A stretch of DNA of 64,000 nucleotides, taken from contig JXTC01000198.1 of NCBI GenBank assembly GCA_002914845.1, positions 145,396-209,395 on the forward strand, in the 5' to 3' direction. Every line of letters starts with the position of its first letter. Position 1 is the first letter of the stretch. Positions 11,841 to 24,539 of the stretch are shown here, in pieces. The notes under the pieces were generated by a model that was not told the origin of the DNA, did no database searches, and saw only the letters and a program-made list of their open reading frames with translations. The stretch is from Trema orientale (taxonomy: Eukaryota > Streptophyta > Magnoliopsida > Rosales > Cannabaceae). The position numbers were made by a program, and so were the translations under genes.

Positions 11841-14259
11841 AAGTTATCAGATGTAATTTATAATGATTGCAGTTTCATGCAACCTCAATTGAATATTCTG
11901 GTACTAAAGCTTATGAATTGCATGTACCATATGATAAAAGTATAGAAGAATAGAAACCAACTATTTATTGTAACTAAAAATATTTTACAACTAACAGTCC
12001 CCAATGAAGAGGATGTTTGTAGAGTTATTATGGTCAGTATCGAAAACTTACCTGGGCCTAAAACCCAGTGAATTATTGAAGATGGTTTATATTGCCTCAT
12101 AATAGAACTTGAGACTTTGTGGATTTTTCCCTGGCAACTTCTGGATTTCTTAATAGTTGTTTACAAACTTTTTTATTTGCTAGTCGTCTCAATAGCTGTG
12201 TAGACATTTATTTAAACTCTTCCATGATTAGGGAATGGGTTATTCTCAGCCCTTTGTTGTTGCTCCAATAAAATTTCGCCTCTTTCAGCTTTTTCATGGT
12301 AGATTTTCCGTACTGTATAACAGTCAGATATAGCATGACCTACCTTTTGTGGAACAAACAAAATTTGGGATTTCTTGTTTCTTCTGGTGTAGGCAGAGTT
12401 TGGACCGGTGGAGGCCGTAATACCTCGTCTTCTATCCATGCTCGTATGAGTGAAATGATTTGATTTTGTGTTAGAGATATCTTGAGAGGGGTTGGTCGAT
12501 TTCTTTTGTCTTAACGTGCTTTTTAAACCAAAGTGACCTTTCCTTTTCGCTTGGAAAAAGATGGCTTGCCCCAACTTTCAGCACCAGACCTTCCAGAAGA
12601 TTTGTATAATTCTATTATTGTTTCTTCGGTGTTGCTTACTCTGAACATTAGTTCGGAAAAATTCGGGATGACATGATTCTGAATGTGGACTTTGTATTCA
12701 GCTCGCATGCCTTTGACACACATTCGAATCAGTTCATCCTCTGAGATGATTTCTTTATAGTCCAAAGCCTTTTCCTTGAATCTATTCATATAAGTTGTGA
12801 GCAATTCATTTTCTTTTCGTATTATGCTGGAAAGATCAGACAAATCTAACTTGCGCTCTGCTATAAAGAATTTGGTGCAGAATGTTGCGACCAATTCATC
12901 CCATGTAGAGATACTACCAGCTGGTAGATTGGCAAACCATGAATATGCCCTATCTGTGAGAGATTTTGAAAATTTCCTTAGCCTCAATTCATGGTTGCTG
13001 GCGTAGATTCCGAGATCATTTAGGAAACCAATGACGTGCTCCTTAGCATTGCCTTTCTTTCCATCAAATTTTTCGAAACGAGGATTAGTGTAATCCTTCA
13101 GATATGACTTGGATAAAATATGTGCAGGATAAGGAGGCCGGAAATCAACTGTTGCCGTAATTTTACTAGCTTTTTCTGCCTTTGTTTTGAGCACGTCTTG
13201 TAGCTGTTCTTTGATAATGAAACTATGTGAATTTTCATTACTCGTTTCAGCTGGAGTTGCGAGATTGGCAAGATTTTCCTGCATTGCTGGCATGACAGGA
13301 TTTTGATTGTCTGACACCAATAAATTATTGTTTTGATAAGAGGGGATAGGAGTAACAGTCCCCTGTTTATCTTTCTTTTCTCTCTCAGCCAATTTATGCA
13401 TCATCAGCTCTTGAGACTTCATCAAATTTTCTAGCGTACTTTTCATCTGAGCAAGTGTCTCTTCTTGCTGACTTGATACTTCATTGCTTGGTAAATTTTG
13501 TTCCTCAGCTATTTTGACAGTAACTTTTTTATTTTTAGACGAAGAATGGGCAGAGTTTCGAGATAATTTCTGAGATTTTAGAAATACTGAAGAAAGCTAG
13601 TTTCACTTAGCTACTATCCAGTGGAGTCGCCTTTAATGTTCCGAGGGTTCTTTTTTTGTGATTTGATTAGAGAAAATTTAATTAAGCATAAGAACACTTA
13701 ACATGATAAGCAAGGTAGTGGTAGAAAGGGAGAAAATGATATGGACAATTGTAGCAATACAATTCCACGTGTCAGAAAATTATTGCGCCTTTGACAGCTC
13801 AACCTGCAAATAAACAAATATGGGTGATTTCAATGACCATTACCATGTGTTAGATAGCCAGTGTTTCTGAAGCAAGTGATACTGTCCATATGATCAGAAA
13901 CAAACAAAAAGATAGTTAGTTTTCTAACACAGGTGATTCCAGCTATTCAGTCAGATATATAAATAAACAATACTGAAAATAATTAATTAGAAAGTTAGAT
14001 CTTTGACATAGGTGATTCCAGCCATATTGTCAAAGATAAAAGAAAATAAAATACTAAATTTAACGTGAATGGTTGCAAACAAGGGTCGTATACGCTACAA
14101 CTCAGCTTGCTAAACAACTCAGAATCACGGATCTGCGAGTATTTAAAGTACATAATTTAAATGTTAGCACAATATATATATATAGTCAGCACCCTGTAAA
14201 TATTTAGAACAATAGAAAATAATACGGTAAGTAGCTCAGTATTCCCAAAATCTGCATAC

Positions 14260-14294
<35 letters not shown>

Positions 14295-14939
14295 GTAGTA
14301 TTATATATATGTATATACATATGAATATATATACATATGAATAAAGGGAGTTTTCGCTGGCTGTTTGGAAATTGAGAGAAGAAAAGGTAGGTAATGATTA
14401 GATTATGAAGAAGATGAGCCAAATTCTATTCGGCTATTAATAACAAAAGATGAGTTTGATAATTGATATTAATGGAGATAAAAGGAAAAGAATATGTCTG
14501 CTGGGAAAGGAAAGTAGAAGAGAGAGAGAGAGAGTTGATTATGGTCAAAGAGAATTGTAGTATAGTACATTTTTTTATTGCCTTTCTCTCCGTTTTACAA
14601 AGGTATAGTTACTCTTTACAGGCCAAAATAACAGCTTCTCCTCCAATTACTCAGCGACACACACTTGATATGGTGTCCATGCATAAAGGCATAGTTTTGA
14701 GACCTGTAAGCTGAAGTGTCTATATTAAGGGCCTATGTTTTTATTGTTAACATCTCATATTAACTATTACTAATAATATAATCAAATAATACCCCAAAAC
14801 AATCTTATTTCAACAAAAAGTAGCATACCAAACGTAGGATAGGATTGGACTACAATTTTATCAAATCCAATCTTTTAAAATAGTCTAATCCTATTCTATA
14901 TCAAAGTCTTATATTATAAATTCAGGGAGACATGGCACT

Positions 14940-15083
14940 AGGATATACTTTTAGATGGCCAATTTCAATAAAATTCAATATTTTTAGCTTTGGCGTACCC
15001 CTTGGAGATTGTAGCGCGGGAACAGAAATAGACAATAGTCTCTTTACCCTCAAAACGACAGCTTCACACTCAGTACTGGACAT
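14940..15083 (+). pseudogene. S-RLK pseudogene, kinase exon 6 remnant
   Basis: Aligns with exon 6 of genes A and B, which codes for the APE motif and following helices. The exact block AATATTTTTAGCTTTGGCGTA and the later TTGGAGATTGTA and TACTGGACATGTAA match in order, ending at the same GT donor. The frame is not open across the exon and the APE codons are lost. It is the exon after 8621-8832, and the two are now more than 6 kb apart because the gag-only retrotransposon entered the intron. No exon 7 remnant was found to the right, and no ectodomain exon to the left. Confidence 0.75.
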
Positions 15084-17670
15084 GTAAATACTGAAAAATT
15101 ACCTCACATTCATCGGAATGGATTTCTCGAAAATGTCTTCAAAGCATGTTTAAACCTATGTATAATTTCGTCAAATATTATACGTTTGTCGCATAGTGTC
15201 TATACTTTTTTTAAAGTCACTATAGTGGTACCACCAAATTATGTCCGCAACACAAAACAACAAAAGTACTAATAGCGATGAATATTATCCCAAATCATAA
15301 TCTGCGGCCGGCCTCTACTCAGTCTTGGTTACCGACGAAAAAAAATTCAGACATGTGTCTCTGATATTTTTTGTATTTATTATTTCTTTGTTATTTAAAT
15401 TTAGCTTGCATGACATATTTTCTTTGAAGTATCTGTTATTTTTTGCATTTTTTATTTCGTTATTTTCGTTGTATTTGTATTTTAGCTTTTGGTTATTTCT
15501 ACACAAGAAATACTTCCATAAACGTCAACCTCGCAAATAGACAACCCTCTGCTCCCACAGTCGTACTGCATTCTTTCCATTATGATAACTGTAAACGTGT
15601 TCCCTAAAGTCCTCGCAATATCATCCCATCCTATTATTCTCCTTCAAGGACCCAATTTTCCAGTCTTATTTTCAAACTTGACGTCCTTAGTTATATTAAA
15701 CTGGCAATTATGTCTTGCACGTACAGATAAAGTCTCATGCCAAATTGTCAGCAAAAGATTTGTTGAGAGAAAATCCGTGACTAACCTGAATCCATCGAGT
15801 TTGACAGCAAAAGATAAGATCACGTAAGCAAAAGCGATTAATTAATTAGAGTCTAAGGGTAGAAGGTCTTCCACAGCCAGAATACTTTATGTATGCTCAA
15901 TAAGTATTCTCTCTATTGATAGAGTTAGAGGAGAAGAGCACACATTCAATTTGGTTTGGGGACAAAACCCTATAGTTATATCCTTATATACTAGTCATCA
16001 ATAGAGACCCTATCAATCTTTATTGCTCTATCAATCTTTATTGGACTAGGATTATGTAACTACACATTACAGAGTCTATACTTAATAGGTAATTTATTGA
16101 GCCCAAAATTAGATCACTTAATGGTCCTACTTAATTAGACAGCCCTAATATTATATAATTGTTATAAAATTCCATAGCCCACAAATTAAATTAACATGTA
16201 AAACCCAGTCTCTTCTTCTAACTATGTTCACACTACACTAATTGACATTTGACGTTGACAATGTGTTGAGGGTAAGGTAGCAAGATTTAAGTTTTTTATT
16301 ATTTTGGTGTATTTACTCTCATTTCATATTTTTCCGTTCTCTAACTTTTTTTTTTTTTTCAAACTCCTGATATATTATACATTCTTGTACTCAGTTTGTG
16401 ATAGAGTTGGCATTCACTAGAAAACTAGTATTGTTTAGGTTGAGGGAAATGCTTGATTTATTGTTCACATTAATTTTTCATTAAAAAAAAAAATGTTTAA
16501 GGAGCAAGATAAAAGATAATGATACTAAAATTTAATAGCAACAAATATCCTGTCTTTTGAACTCTTGCAAATTAATACTTGACTTTTAAATTCTGGCAAA
16601 TAATATCCTGATTTTTGAATGCTATAAATTAATATCCTCATAATTGAAATTCCTACAAATTATCTTGACAATTGAAATTCCAATAAAATTATATAAGTAA
16701 TTTCTAATTACCGGATTTTAGCAGTAAAAAGATAGTATTACTCATCATTACTTAAAAAAAAAAATTATTAAACACCAATGAAATTTCTAAAAAATATTTA
16801 GAATTAGTATAGTGGATTTATCATTAAAAAAGAATAATAAAAATTTAGAATGAGAGGTAAAAAAAAAAAGGTTAATTGCCAAGAAAAATATTCTAAACAA
16901 TGGGAAAATTTTAATTATATTTTTTGGTTTGTACAAAATAATATTTCTACATTTAAAATTTCTACAAATGCCTACTTTCTATATACAAAATCCAAATTGA
17001 AGATACCTTATTTACGTTGAAAAAAACTTCAAATTTATTTTAAAAAATCAGCACAAATCTTCTATTTTGTATATTTCTTCACAGTTAACCCAAAAACATT
17101 ATAAAATATTTTGTAATGATATATGAATATTTATTTTTTATATTTTTTTCACAATTAACCCAAAAAAATTATAAAATATTTTGTATAGATTCATATTTAA
17201 AACTTTTTAATAAGTTAATGAGGTATATTTGAGTCCTTTAACTTGCTTATGGTACACATTTATAAAAAGCAAAAATTAGGGTACTAATTTACAAAAATTG
17301 TGAATGTCATCTATTTTTTCTCCAAATTCTATGAATTTCAATAGCTTATTGGATTTTTGTTTTATCTCATGAAGAGAAACCCCATAAATATTTGGAGAAC
17401 ACATAAATAAATGCCAATGTGTATCACAGTCCATTCATAGATGGTTGGTTGAAAGACCCAAATACATCAGAGTGAATTATAACCCAAATCTATGCTGCTT
17501 TGAACGTTTTTGTAATCCTTATGTGCTTTAGCATTTCTTATTTTGATGTGGTCTTACATTGCCTTGAATATTTTGACCTTCCACTTTTTCAAAATAGCAG
17601 TATCTTCTAGCGAGGTAACTTCATCTCCATGGATGGTCTTCTAAAGATCTTGACCTAGCGTATATGATTA
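15084..17670. other. Intergenic DNA with small repeats, no gene recognised
   Basis: No supported coding region; the short open frames near 15325 and 15582 show no recognisable domain. A tandem duplication of about 72 bp occurs at 17071-17185 (shared block CAATTAACCCAAAAA). Degenerate 40-50 bp units at about 16540-16760 resemble the R repeat seen at 47104 and 58700. A block at about 15860-16200 looks like decayed repeat DNA but I could not assign it. Confidence 0.5.
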
Positions 17671-18613
17671 AACGTAAATAGTCCGCATTATAAGTTTCGT
17701 TATTGAGTAGTTAATACCTTCAGCGACAAGAAGGTCACTCATCGTGAGTGTTTGCCAAAGTTTTGACTATATACCAAACAAATTTATTAATAATAATAAT
17801 AATAATAATAACCTTTCCGAAGGTGAAGATATATGTGGCCGTCCTGTGCATTTACTTTTTTTTTTTTTAAAAAAGTAATTCCTCTCCATTTACATTAATT
17901 CTTTAAAGGGTGACCCCACCATGTGACCATGAACCGGGGTTCCCGCTTGCGCATTTGTTGCGTTTCCGTGTTCAGCAAAGTCTTGTAGATATATAGACCC
18001 CAAAATATCGTCTGTCATTTCGGATTCTAGGCACGGCTAGTACTGAGTTGCCTTAAGCCCATTAGCCGAAACACCAAGTCAATTCATAGAGACAGAGTAA
18101 CCAATAGAAAGGTTACACTGAATTATCTCCACCGACAAACGCCATAAAAACGCAATTTCATGGCATCTGTGGTTGTGAGTTTTTTCATAGTAATTTGAAA
18201 TATTTTATTGAACTTCTTATTTCTTATCATTAATATAGATCAATGGTCATTTTAGTCCAAGTCAACAGAAGAGCCAACTTAAACTGACTTGAGCCAACTT
18301 AAAGTTCCTAATTCTTCCATTGCTATTAAGCATTACTTAAAAGCAAATTAGACTTCTCTGTTAAGAGTTTTCGTTGAAAAATTTAAAAAATCTAGTATTA
18401 TTAGGCGACTTTGAATTTAACTTCAAGGTCACCGTAGCAATTATATATGTGGGGTAGGCAAAATGTGGACACAATGAGTGTTATGAGCTGTTGCCTTGAC
18501 CTTCACGCTCTCATCCCAAACCACATTAAGTTAATGGTCCGTACTATGTTGATTAGTAAGTACTAGAGAGATGAGGATGGTCCGTACTACGTTGATTAGT
18601 AAGAACTAGAGAG
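17671..18613 (+). promoter_or_regulatory. Upstream region of S-RLK gene A, duplicated at gene B
   Basis: Homologous to 40824-42633 and so part of the duplicated block. A TATA-like TATATA is at 18442-18447, about 170 bp before the start codon, and a W-box-like TTGACC at 18496-18501; both are conserved at gene B (42505-42510, 42559-42564). A (TAA)n microsatellite lies near 17790. WRKY binding to W-boxes is common in defence-related S-RLK promoters, but here it is inference. Confidence 0.5.
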
Positions 18614-21600
18614 ATGAGGATGTATTTTCTTCTGTGTTCATCTCGGCTACTTTGCTGTTTAATTTTCCTCTTTAGAGCATCATTTGCTGTTGATACCTTA
18701 AGACCATTGGAGTCCATCAACGATGGCGGAACCTTGGTTTCCTCAAACGGAAGCTTTGAGCTTGGTTTCTTCAGCCCAGGTAGTTCGAAGAATCGGTACT
18801 TGGGAATTTGGTACAAGAACATCCCAGTTCAAACTGTCGTATGGGTTGCAAATAGGTGCAATCCAATAATCGACATGTCGGGTGTGTTGACTCTAAACAG
18901 CTCTGGCAGTCTTGCTCTGCTGGAACAGAACAAGACTGTGGTATGGACATCGACGATGACGGCGAGTTTGATCAAACAAGCACAAAAGCCAATTCTTCAG
19001 CTTCAGGATTCTGGAAATCTTGTTATCAGAGATGAGGACGAGAGAAACCCGGAAACATATATGTGGCAAAGCTTTGACTATCCTTCTGATACATTTCTAC
19101 CTGGGATGAAACTTGGATTTAACTATAGGACAAGGCATACATGGTACATATCAGCCTGGAAAAATGCAGATGACCCTTGTGCTACGGACTTGACTTATGG
19201 CATGGAGCTTCATCCCTACCCTGAATTATCCATCCGAAAGGGCGAAAAGGAGTACTTTCGTCATGGCCCGTGGAATGGCCTTCATTTCAGTGGCACGGTT
19301 CATTTGAGGCCTAACCCGAATACTGTCTACGAATTTGTGCACAACAATGATGAAGTTTTTTTCGGATACTATGTCAAGAACAAGTCAGTCATCACAAAAG
19401 TGACCCTGAATCCTACAACTAGTGCACGCGAACGACTTCAATGGAACGAAGAAGAGAAGAGTTGGAGCGTTTTATCTTCACCTCCCACGGACTACTGTGA
19501 TACCTATGGGCTCTGTGGAGCCAACGGAAACTGTGTTATAAGCTCTAACCCGGTCTGCCAATGCCTTAAAGGGTTTAAGCCCAAGTCTCCGGAGAACTGG
19601 AATTCAGCGGTTTGGGCTGAAGGTTGTGTAAGAAACACCCCACTGAGCTGCCAGGATAAAGAAAATGATGGGTTTATCAAGTTTTCTCACTCAAAAGTAC
19701 CAGATACTAACCATACTTGGGTCAACTGGAGTATGAATACAGAGGAGTGCAGGGCTAAATGCTTGAGAGATTGTTCTTGTATGGCTTATTCAAACACAAA
19801 TATCACAGGAGAAGGAAGTGGCTGTGCTATGTGGTTTGGTAATTTAATTGATATCAGACAAATTCCAGAAGGCGGGCAGGATCTTTATATTCGAATGCCA
19901 GATTCAGAGCTACGTAAGTACCTAACTTTGTATAAACTTTGATCCCATAATTAAAGTCAACCACTTTAGTGTGACATGTATATTTGATATGTTTTGAACT
20001 GCAATTTTGACTTTATTTTGCTCCTCTGTCTCGGAATAATCACCATTAAAAAAAAAAAAAAGAAAAAGCAAAGGCTGGTGGTAGAGTGAAAGTATTGGTT
20101 GTTGCCAGTGTAATCGGAGTAAGTTCTGGGATATTATTAGCTGGCTATTTCTTTTGGAGAAGGTCGTCTAGAGGTAATTAATCTCTTATGTGTTTTCTGA
20201 ATTAACAATTTTAGGCTGTTCTTGTTTTGATTTTGGAATCTTATATGAAGAATCTTAAGAAATATGAGTTCTGTTTTCTACTGTGTATAATATTTGGGGT
20301 ATGATCAGCTGGCTATTTCGTTTCGAGAAGGTCGTCTAGAGGTAATTAATCTCTTATGTACTACTGAATTAACTTTTTTAAGCTGTTCTTGTTTTGCTTT
20401 TGGAATCTTATATGAAGAATCTTAAGAAATGTGAGTTCTGTTTTCTACTCTACTATGTATAAAATATAAACATATATACTTTCAGACAAAAGTAGAAGAA
20501 TAAGTCAGGAAAATGGAGGCCGAGAAGAAGAAGAGTTTGAGCTCCCCTTGTTCGATCTATCCACAATATCTAGCGCCACTGACAATTTCTCAGAGATTAA
20601 TAAGCTCGGAGAAGGTGGCTTTGGACCTGTATACAAAGTATACTTTTCACTTGCTAATCTATTACAAATATAAAATTTAAAAAGAAAAACCTTACCAAAA
20701 AAGACAGAAGGGTATTTACAAATTCTTTTTGTTAACACGTTCAGGGAAAGCTAGAAGATGGACAAGCAATTGCAGTAAAGAGACTTTCAGTGAGTTCAGG
20801 ACAAGGAATGAACGAGTTTAAAAACGAAGTAGTACTTATCGCTAAACTTCAACATCGAAATCTTGTAAAACTTCTTGGTTGCTGCGTTCAAGGAGAAGAG
20901 AAGTTGCTAATTTATGAGTATATGCCTAATAAAAGCCTCGACTCTTTCATTTTTGGTTAGTATCTTTTTGGGACTACTGTAATAAAGTTCTACCCATGTA
21001 CAAAAAATACAGAAGAAGTTCTTTTATTTAGTGTTTCAAATAAATTTTTGGTGTAAGTATAGTTACTTTGAATTTTCAGATGAAAAGCAAGCTAAATTAT
21101 TGCAGTGGCCTAAGCGCTTCGAAATCATAGGTGGCATTGCTCGAGGGCTGCTATATCTCCATCAAGATTCAAGATTGAGAATAGTACATAGAGATCTCAA
21201 AGCAGGGAATGTTTTGCTTGATGCTGAGATGAATCCCAAAATTTCAGATTTTGGCATGGCTAGAATTTTTGGAAGAGATCAAATAGAAGTAAACACGAAC
21301 AGAGTAGTAGGAACTCAGTGAGTACTATTCTAGCAGTGATCTCTATATGAATCTAATAGTCGATTGTTTTTCTAGTTGATGAGTTAAAACTAATATGAAT
21401 GACTTCATGTATTGCAGTGGTTATATTGCACCAGAATATGCTTGCAATGGCTTATTCTCAATAAAATCCGATATTTTTAGCTTTGGCATAATAGTGTTGG
21501 AGATTGTAAGTGGAAAGAGAAGCAGAATATTTCGTCCTAAAAATGACAGTCTTACACTGACAGGACATGTAAGTATAACAAAAGTAAAAGTTAAAGCATT

Positions 21601-22085
21601 TTCTTATCTAAATATTAATTTTGAAACTCCAAGAAATAGGACACTAGTGGAATTCTTCAAAAGTGTGAATAAGCATTTTATGAATTTATAAATAAATGTT
21701 CAGAACTATGTGATTAATTAGTTACGTTTTAAATTACTTCGAAAAAATTTTGTCATAACATGACAATGACAAATAATGCTAATTTTTGATATAGGCATGG
21801 AAATTGATGAAGGAAGGCAGGGCAATTGAAATGCTTGATGAGAGCCTAAAGGATTCATATAATTTGTGTGAGGTTTTGCGTTGCATCCATGTTGGTCTCT
21901 TATGTGTGCAACAAAATCCTATGGATAGGCCTAGCATGCATTCTGTTGTTTTGATGTTGTGCAGTGAGTGTGTGTTGCCTCAGCCCGAAAAACCAGGCTA
22001 TTTCATGGAGAAAAAATCACCACAAAAGTTGTCTGAATCATCTTCAACAAACGAATTGACCTTGTCAGTGCTAGAGCCTCGATGA
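18614..22085 (+). CDS. G-type lectin S-receptor-like Ser/Thr kinase (gene A)
   Basis: Seven exons: 18614-19913, 20069-20173, 20486-20637, 20745-20955, 21080-21317, 21418-21568, 21795-22085. All introns are GT-AG and phases are consistent, giving 815 residues, usual for the family. The order is signal peptide (1-25), B-lectin (about 27-150), S-locus glycoprotein domain (from about 216, RHGPWNG), EGF-like (about 295-320), PAN (about 343-427), membrane helix (442-463) and kinase (about 500-780). Catalytic features are present: GEGGFG 510-515, Lys531, HRD with Asp628, DFG 646-648, and APEYA. The C-terminal tail ends [11 protein letters not shown]. It should be a plasma-membrane receptor with cytosolic Ser/Thr kinase activity; S-RLKs act in self-recognition, immunity or stress, and the ligand here is unknown. 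The first of two in-frame ATGs is used. An odd Cys replaces the Gly of B in the VLMLCSE segment. Exact splice sites are inferred from homology. Confidence 0.93.
20309..20341 (+). other. Duplicated exon-2 tail in intron 2 of gene A (candidate 33 nt exon)
   Basis: About 165 bp spanning the end of exon 2 and the start of intron 2 is tandemly repeated (about 20128-20295 and 20296-20466). The second copy keeps an AG before 20309 and the GT donor after 20341. Used as an exon it would add 11 residues ([11 protein letters not shown]) without changing phase. The acceptor has a poor pyrimidine tract, so use is uncertain. Confidence 0.45.
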
Positions 22086-22826
22086 TAGGTATTGTTGCTT
22101 GATCAAGAAAAACGACATGTTGTGTAATTTTAACAGTAAGAACCGCTTGTTTTTCAAGTGTCCTTTTCTGCATAGTAGCAAAGGATATTTGATTTGTTCA
22201 GTAAGAGGTAAAGCACAGTTTTGTTGCATTCTATACATGTTGGTCTCTTTTGTTTGCAACAGCGTCCTGTGGATAGACACAACATGTTGACCGTCGTTTG
22301 GATGCTGAGCAGAGAGAACTGAGCTGCATCACCCTAAAACACCAGGCTATATATTTTACAGAGACTGATCAACCAGTAGAAAGATCTACTCAGTGATATC
22401 CTGCAAATGACATAATCATGTCAGAAGTCGAGGGTCGATGTGGATTAAACAACAATCATTCCACGTTAATTCGTTAAAAAAGATCCAGGACCTGTACATC
22501 TTAAATTTTTATATTTTTATTCACTGGTAAAGGCCAACCGATCCTGTGAGAGTTTTTGTTTTTATATTTTTTTTATAATTTTTATTTTTTGTACTTATAT
22601 AGAAACAACTTTTTTATTTTATTTTGTTTTTTGTACTTATATAGAAACAAATGATGCGTAATCTTAATATTGAAAAAGGGGCTGCCAACAAAAATCCAAA
22701 AATAAATAAATAAATAAAAGTGCAAGAGTAATGCTAAATGTGAACATAGATAGTTAATGTAGGGGAACCCACCTCATGTATATATGATCTATATAAACAT
22801 ACACACGTGTGTATATATATATATAA

Positions 22827-23198
22827 GGCACCATTTCAGTAGGTGTTTTTTTTTTTTTTAACCTATTTAGGTATTGTTTTAGTCAATTAAAATTGGTGAC
22901 ACACGTCTTTTCATTGTAAAAAGAAGAGAGAAAAAAATTATTAAATAATGAATATTTATTTTTATTATTTCCAATCAGTAGGTTTTTTTTTTTTAACCTA
23001 TACATAGGTATCATTTCGGCTAATAAGAATTTATTCTGCATATTTTTTTATTGTAAAAAGTAGAGAGAGAAATAACATTAATAATGCACGTCTTTTCATG
23101 CACCTCATTATAGTCGTTAGGATGATTGATCCAATGGCTAAAAAAAAATACCAACACATAGGTGAAAAAAAAAAAAACACCTACTAGATTGGCAACCA
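22827..23198. mobile_element. MITE, composite copy
   Basis: Ends are inverted copies of a terminal motif like TTGCCAATCYAGTAGGTNTTT, with ACCTAT(A)CATAGGTAT just inside. A second left terminus occurs inside at about 22970, so one copy seems inserted in or fused to another. There is no coding capacity. The family is not named; terminal repeats of this length fit a non-autonomous DNA transposon. Confidence 0.7.
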
Positions 23199-23603
23199 TA
23201 ATAATTATGTTGTATTATTAAAGTATTACTAATTTCAACATATGATATTGTCATTAGATTTAATCAAATTCTTCAAATAATATTTTTTTGTTCTTTTTTA
23301 TTTTTTGCCACCATGGGTACTTGCTTGCTCAAGCAAGGAATACTCGAAGGATTTTTACCTCCTTAAACGGAGAAATAAGGCAAATATGGGCTTGTTTAGG
23401 ACCTTATAGAAATATGACTAAATTTTGGGCCCAATTTAAGTAAATGTCCTTTTGTCAAATATTATAGCAAAATATTCGGTATATATGTTTATATACTAAG
23501 CGTAAAATTTTATATACCAAATATAAAAAATTATATACCCAGTACATTTCTGTACAGTAACTAAAATTAATAGATATATTTGTCAACCAAGTGTAAAATT
23601 ATG

Positions 23604-23844
23604 GGCACTAATCCAGTAGATATTTTTTTCTTTTACCTATGCATAGGTATCAATTTGGCCAATGAAAAAATTTTTGCACATTTTTTTACATTAAAAAGTA
23701 AGAGAGAGAAACAACATTAATGATGCACGTCTTTTCATGTACATCATTATAGCCATTGGATAACCATTAGATGATGATCCAACGGCTAAAAAGAAAATAC
23801 CTATACATAGGTAAAAAAAAAAAATACCTACTGGATTGGCAACC
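23604..23844. mobile_element. MITE, single copy
   Basis: Same family as 22827-23198. The inverted ends are AATCCAGTAGATATTTTTTT and its complement near 23820-23844, with ACCTATGCATAGGTAT inside. The internal segment GATGATCCAACGGCTAAAA is shared with the copy at 48931-49042. Confidence 0.75.
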
Positions 23845-24539
23845 TAAAAGTATATATACCTGAATATTTATCTATAAAATTTAAAAAATGGATATCTACT
23901 TAGTCAAATTTAAAATATTTGTTATCCATCTAATTTCTCTTTGTTTTATTCATGCGGGTAGGGTGTCGGATAGCCACACCTGCCAGTTGTCATCCCTAAC
24001 CACAGGTTATTTTCCTCAAGCAACCAAGTTTATTTGTTTATTTTACTTAAAAGTGAATATTAGATATCAATCCATTCTAAAAGTTTAGGTTATTAGAAGG
24101 TGGGTCAATATATTAGGCTTTTTTAAAGACTTACAAGCCCAAAGTCTAAAAGTTGAAGAATGGGCTTCTTCTTTTTTGAAAAATAATATATTTAGAATAA
24201 TGTTATTATTAAAAATTTATCTTCAAATTTTACTTTTGAAATTTATTTTGAAAATAACACTTTTCTCTTCAAAATTGGAACTTTCCAAAAGTACTTAAGG
24301 TAAGTAATAAGGTTATTGAAGTAACCAGTTGAGCTACTTGAGTTAACTTTTCCTTTAAAAAAAGAAAATACTTGAGTTAATTACCTCAAATAAGTTGAAT
24401 AGTTATCTCAAATAAGTCTCAAAGTGGTAAATAGTAGCACTTTTCTAGGGGTTGAAAAAAAATACCCCGCTTTTGAAGATATGTTTTAGTACGTATCCTT
24501 TTTTGATTTTATTAACAAAAGTATCCTTTTTTTTTTAAT

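Larger units (their letters stand above)
9468..14801 (-). mobile_element. Gag-only LTR retrotransposon (TR-GAG-like, gypsy-type gag)
   Basis: LTRs at 9468-10643 and 13637-14801 both run TGTTCCG...CCCCAAAACA and are bracketed by the target-site copies ATCTT (9463-9467, 14802-14806). The internal region of about 3 kb carries one recognisable gene on the minus strand, a Ty3/gypsy-type gag (about 13446-12523, with a C-terminal part continuing to about 12212). No protease, reverse transcriptase or integrase is recognisable, so the element would depend on a partner; gag-only plant elements of this layout are called TR-GAG. LTR identity is about 96-97 % by eye, so it is young, perhaps 1-2 million years. 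It sits in an intron of the S-RLK pseudogene. Confidence 0.85.
22086..24470. other. 3' flank of gene A, duplicated with block B
   Basis: Non-coding. It aligns with the flank after gene B (46091-47103), and its last 380 bp (about 24095-24470) with 58385-58695 in reverse. Two MITE insertions found only on this side interrupt it. No gene is recognised. Confidence 0.7.

Noticed and set aside
15325-15827. Small open frames between the pseudogene and gene A
   Set aside because: No recognisable domain, homologue or intron structure; hydrophobic frames are common in T-rich DNA.
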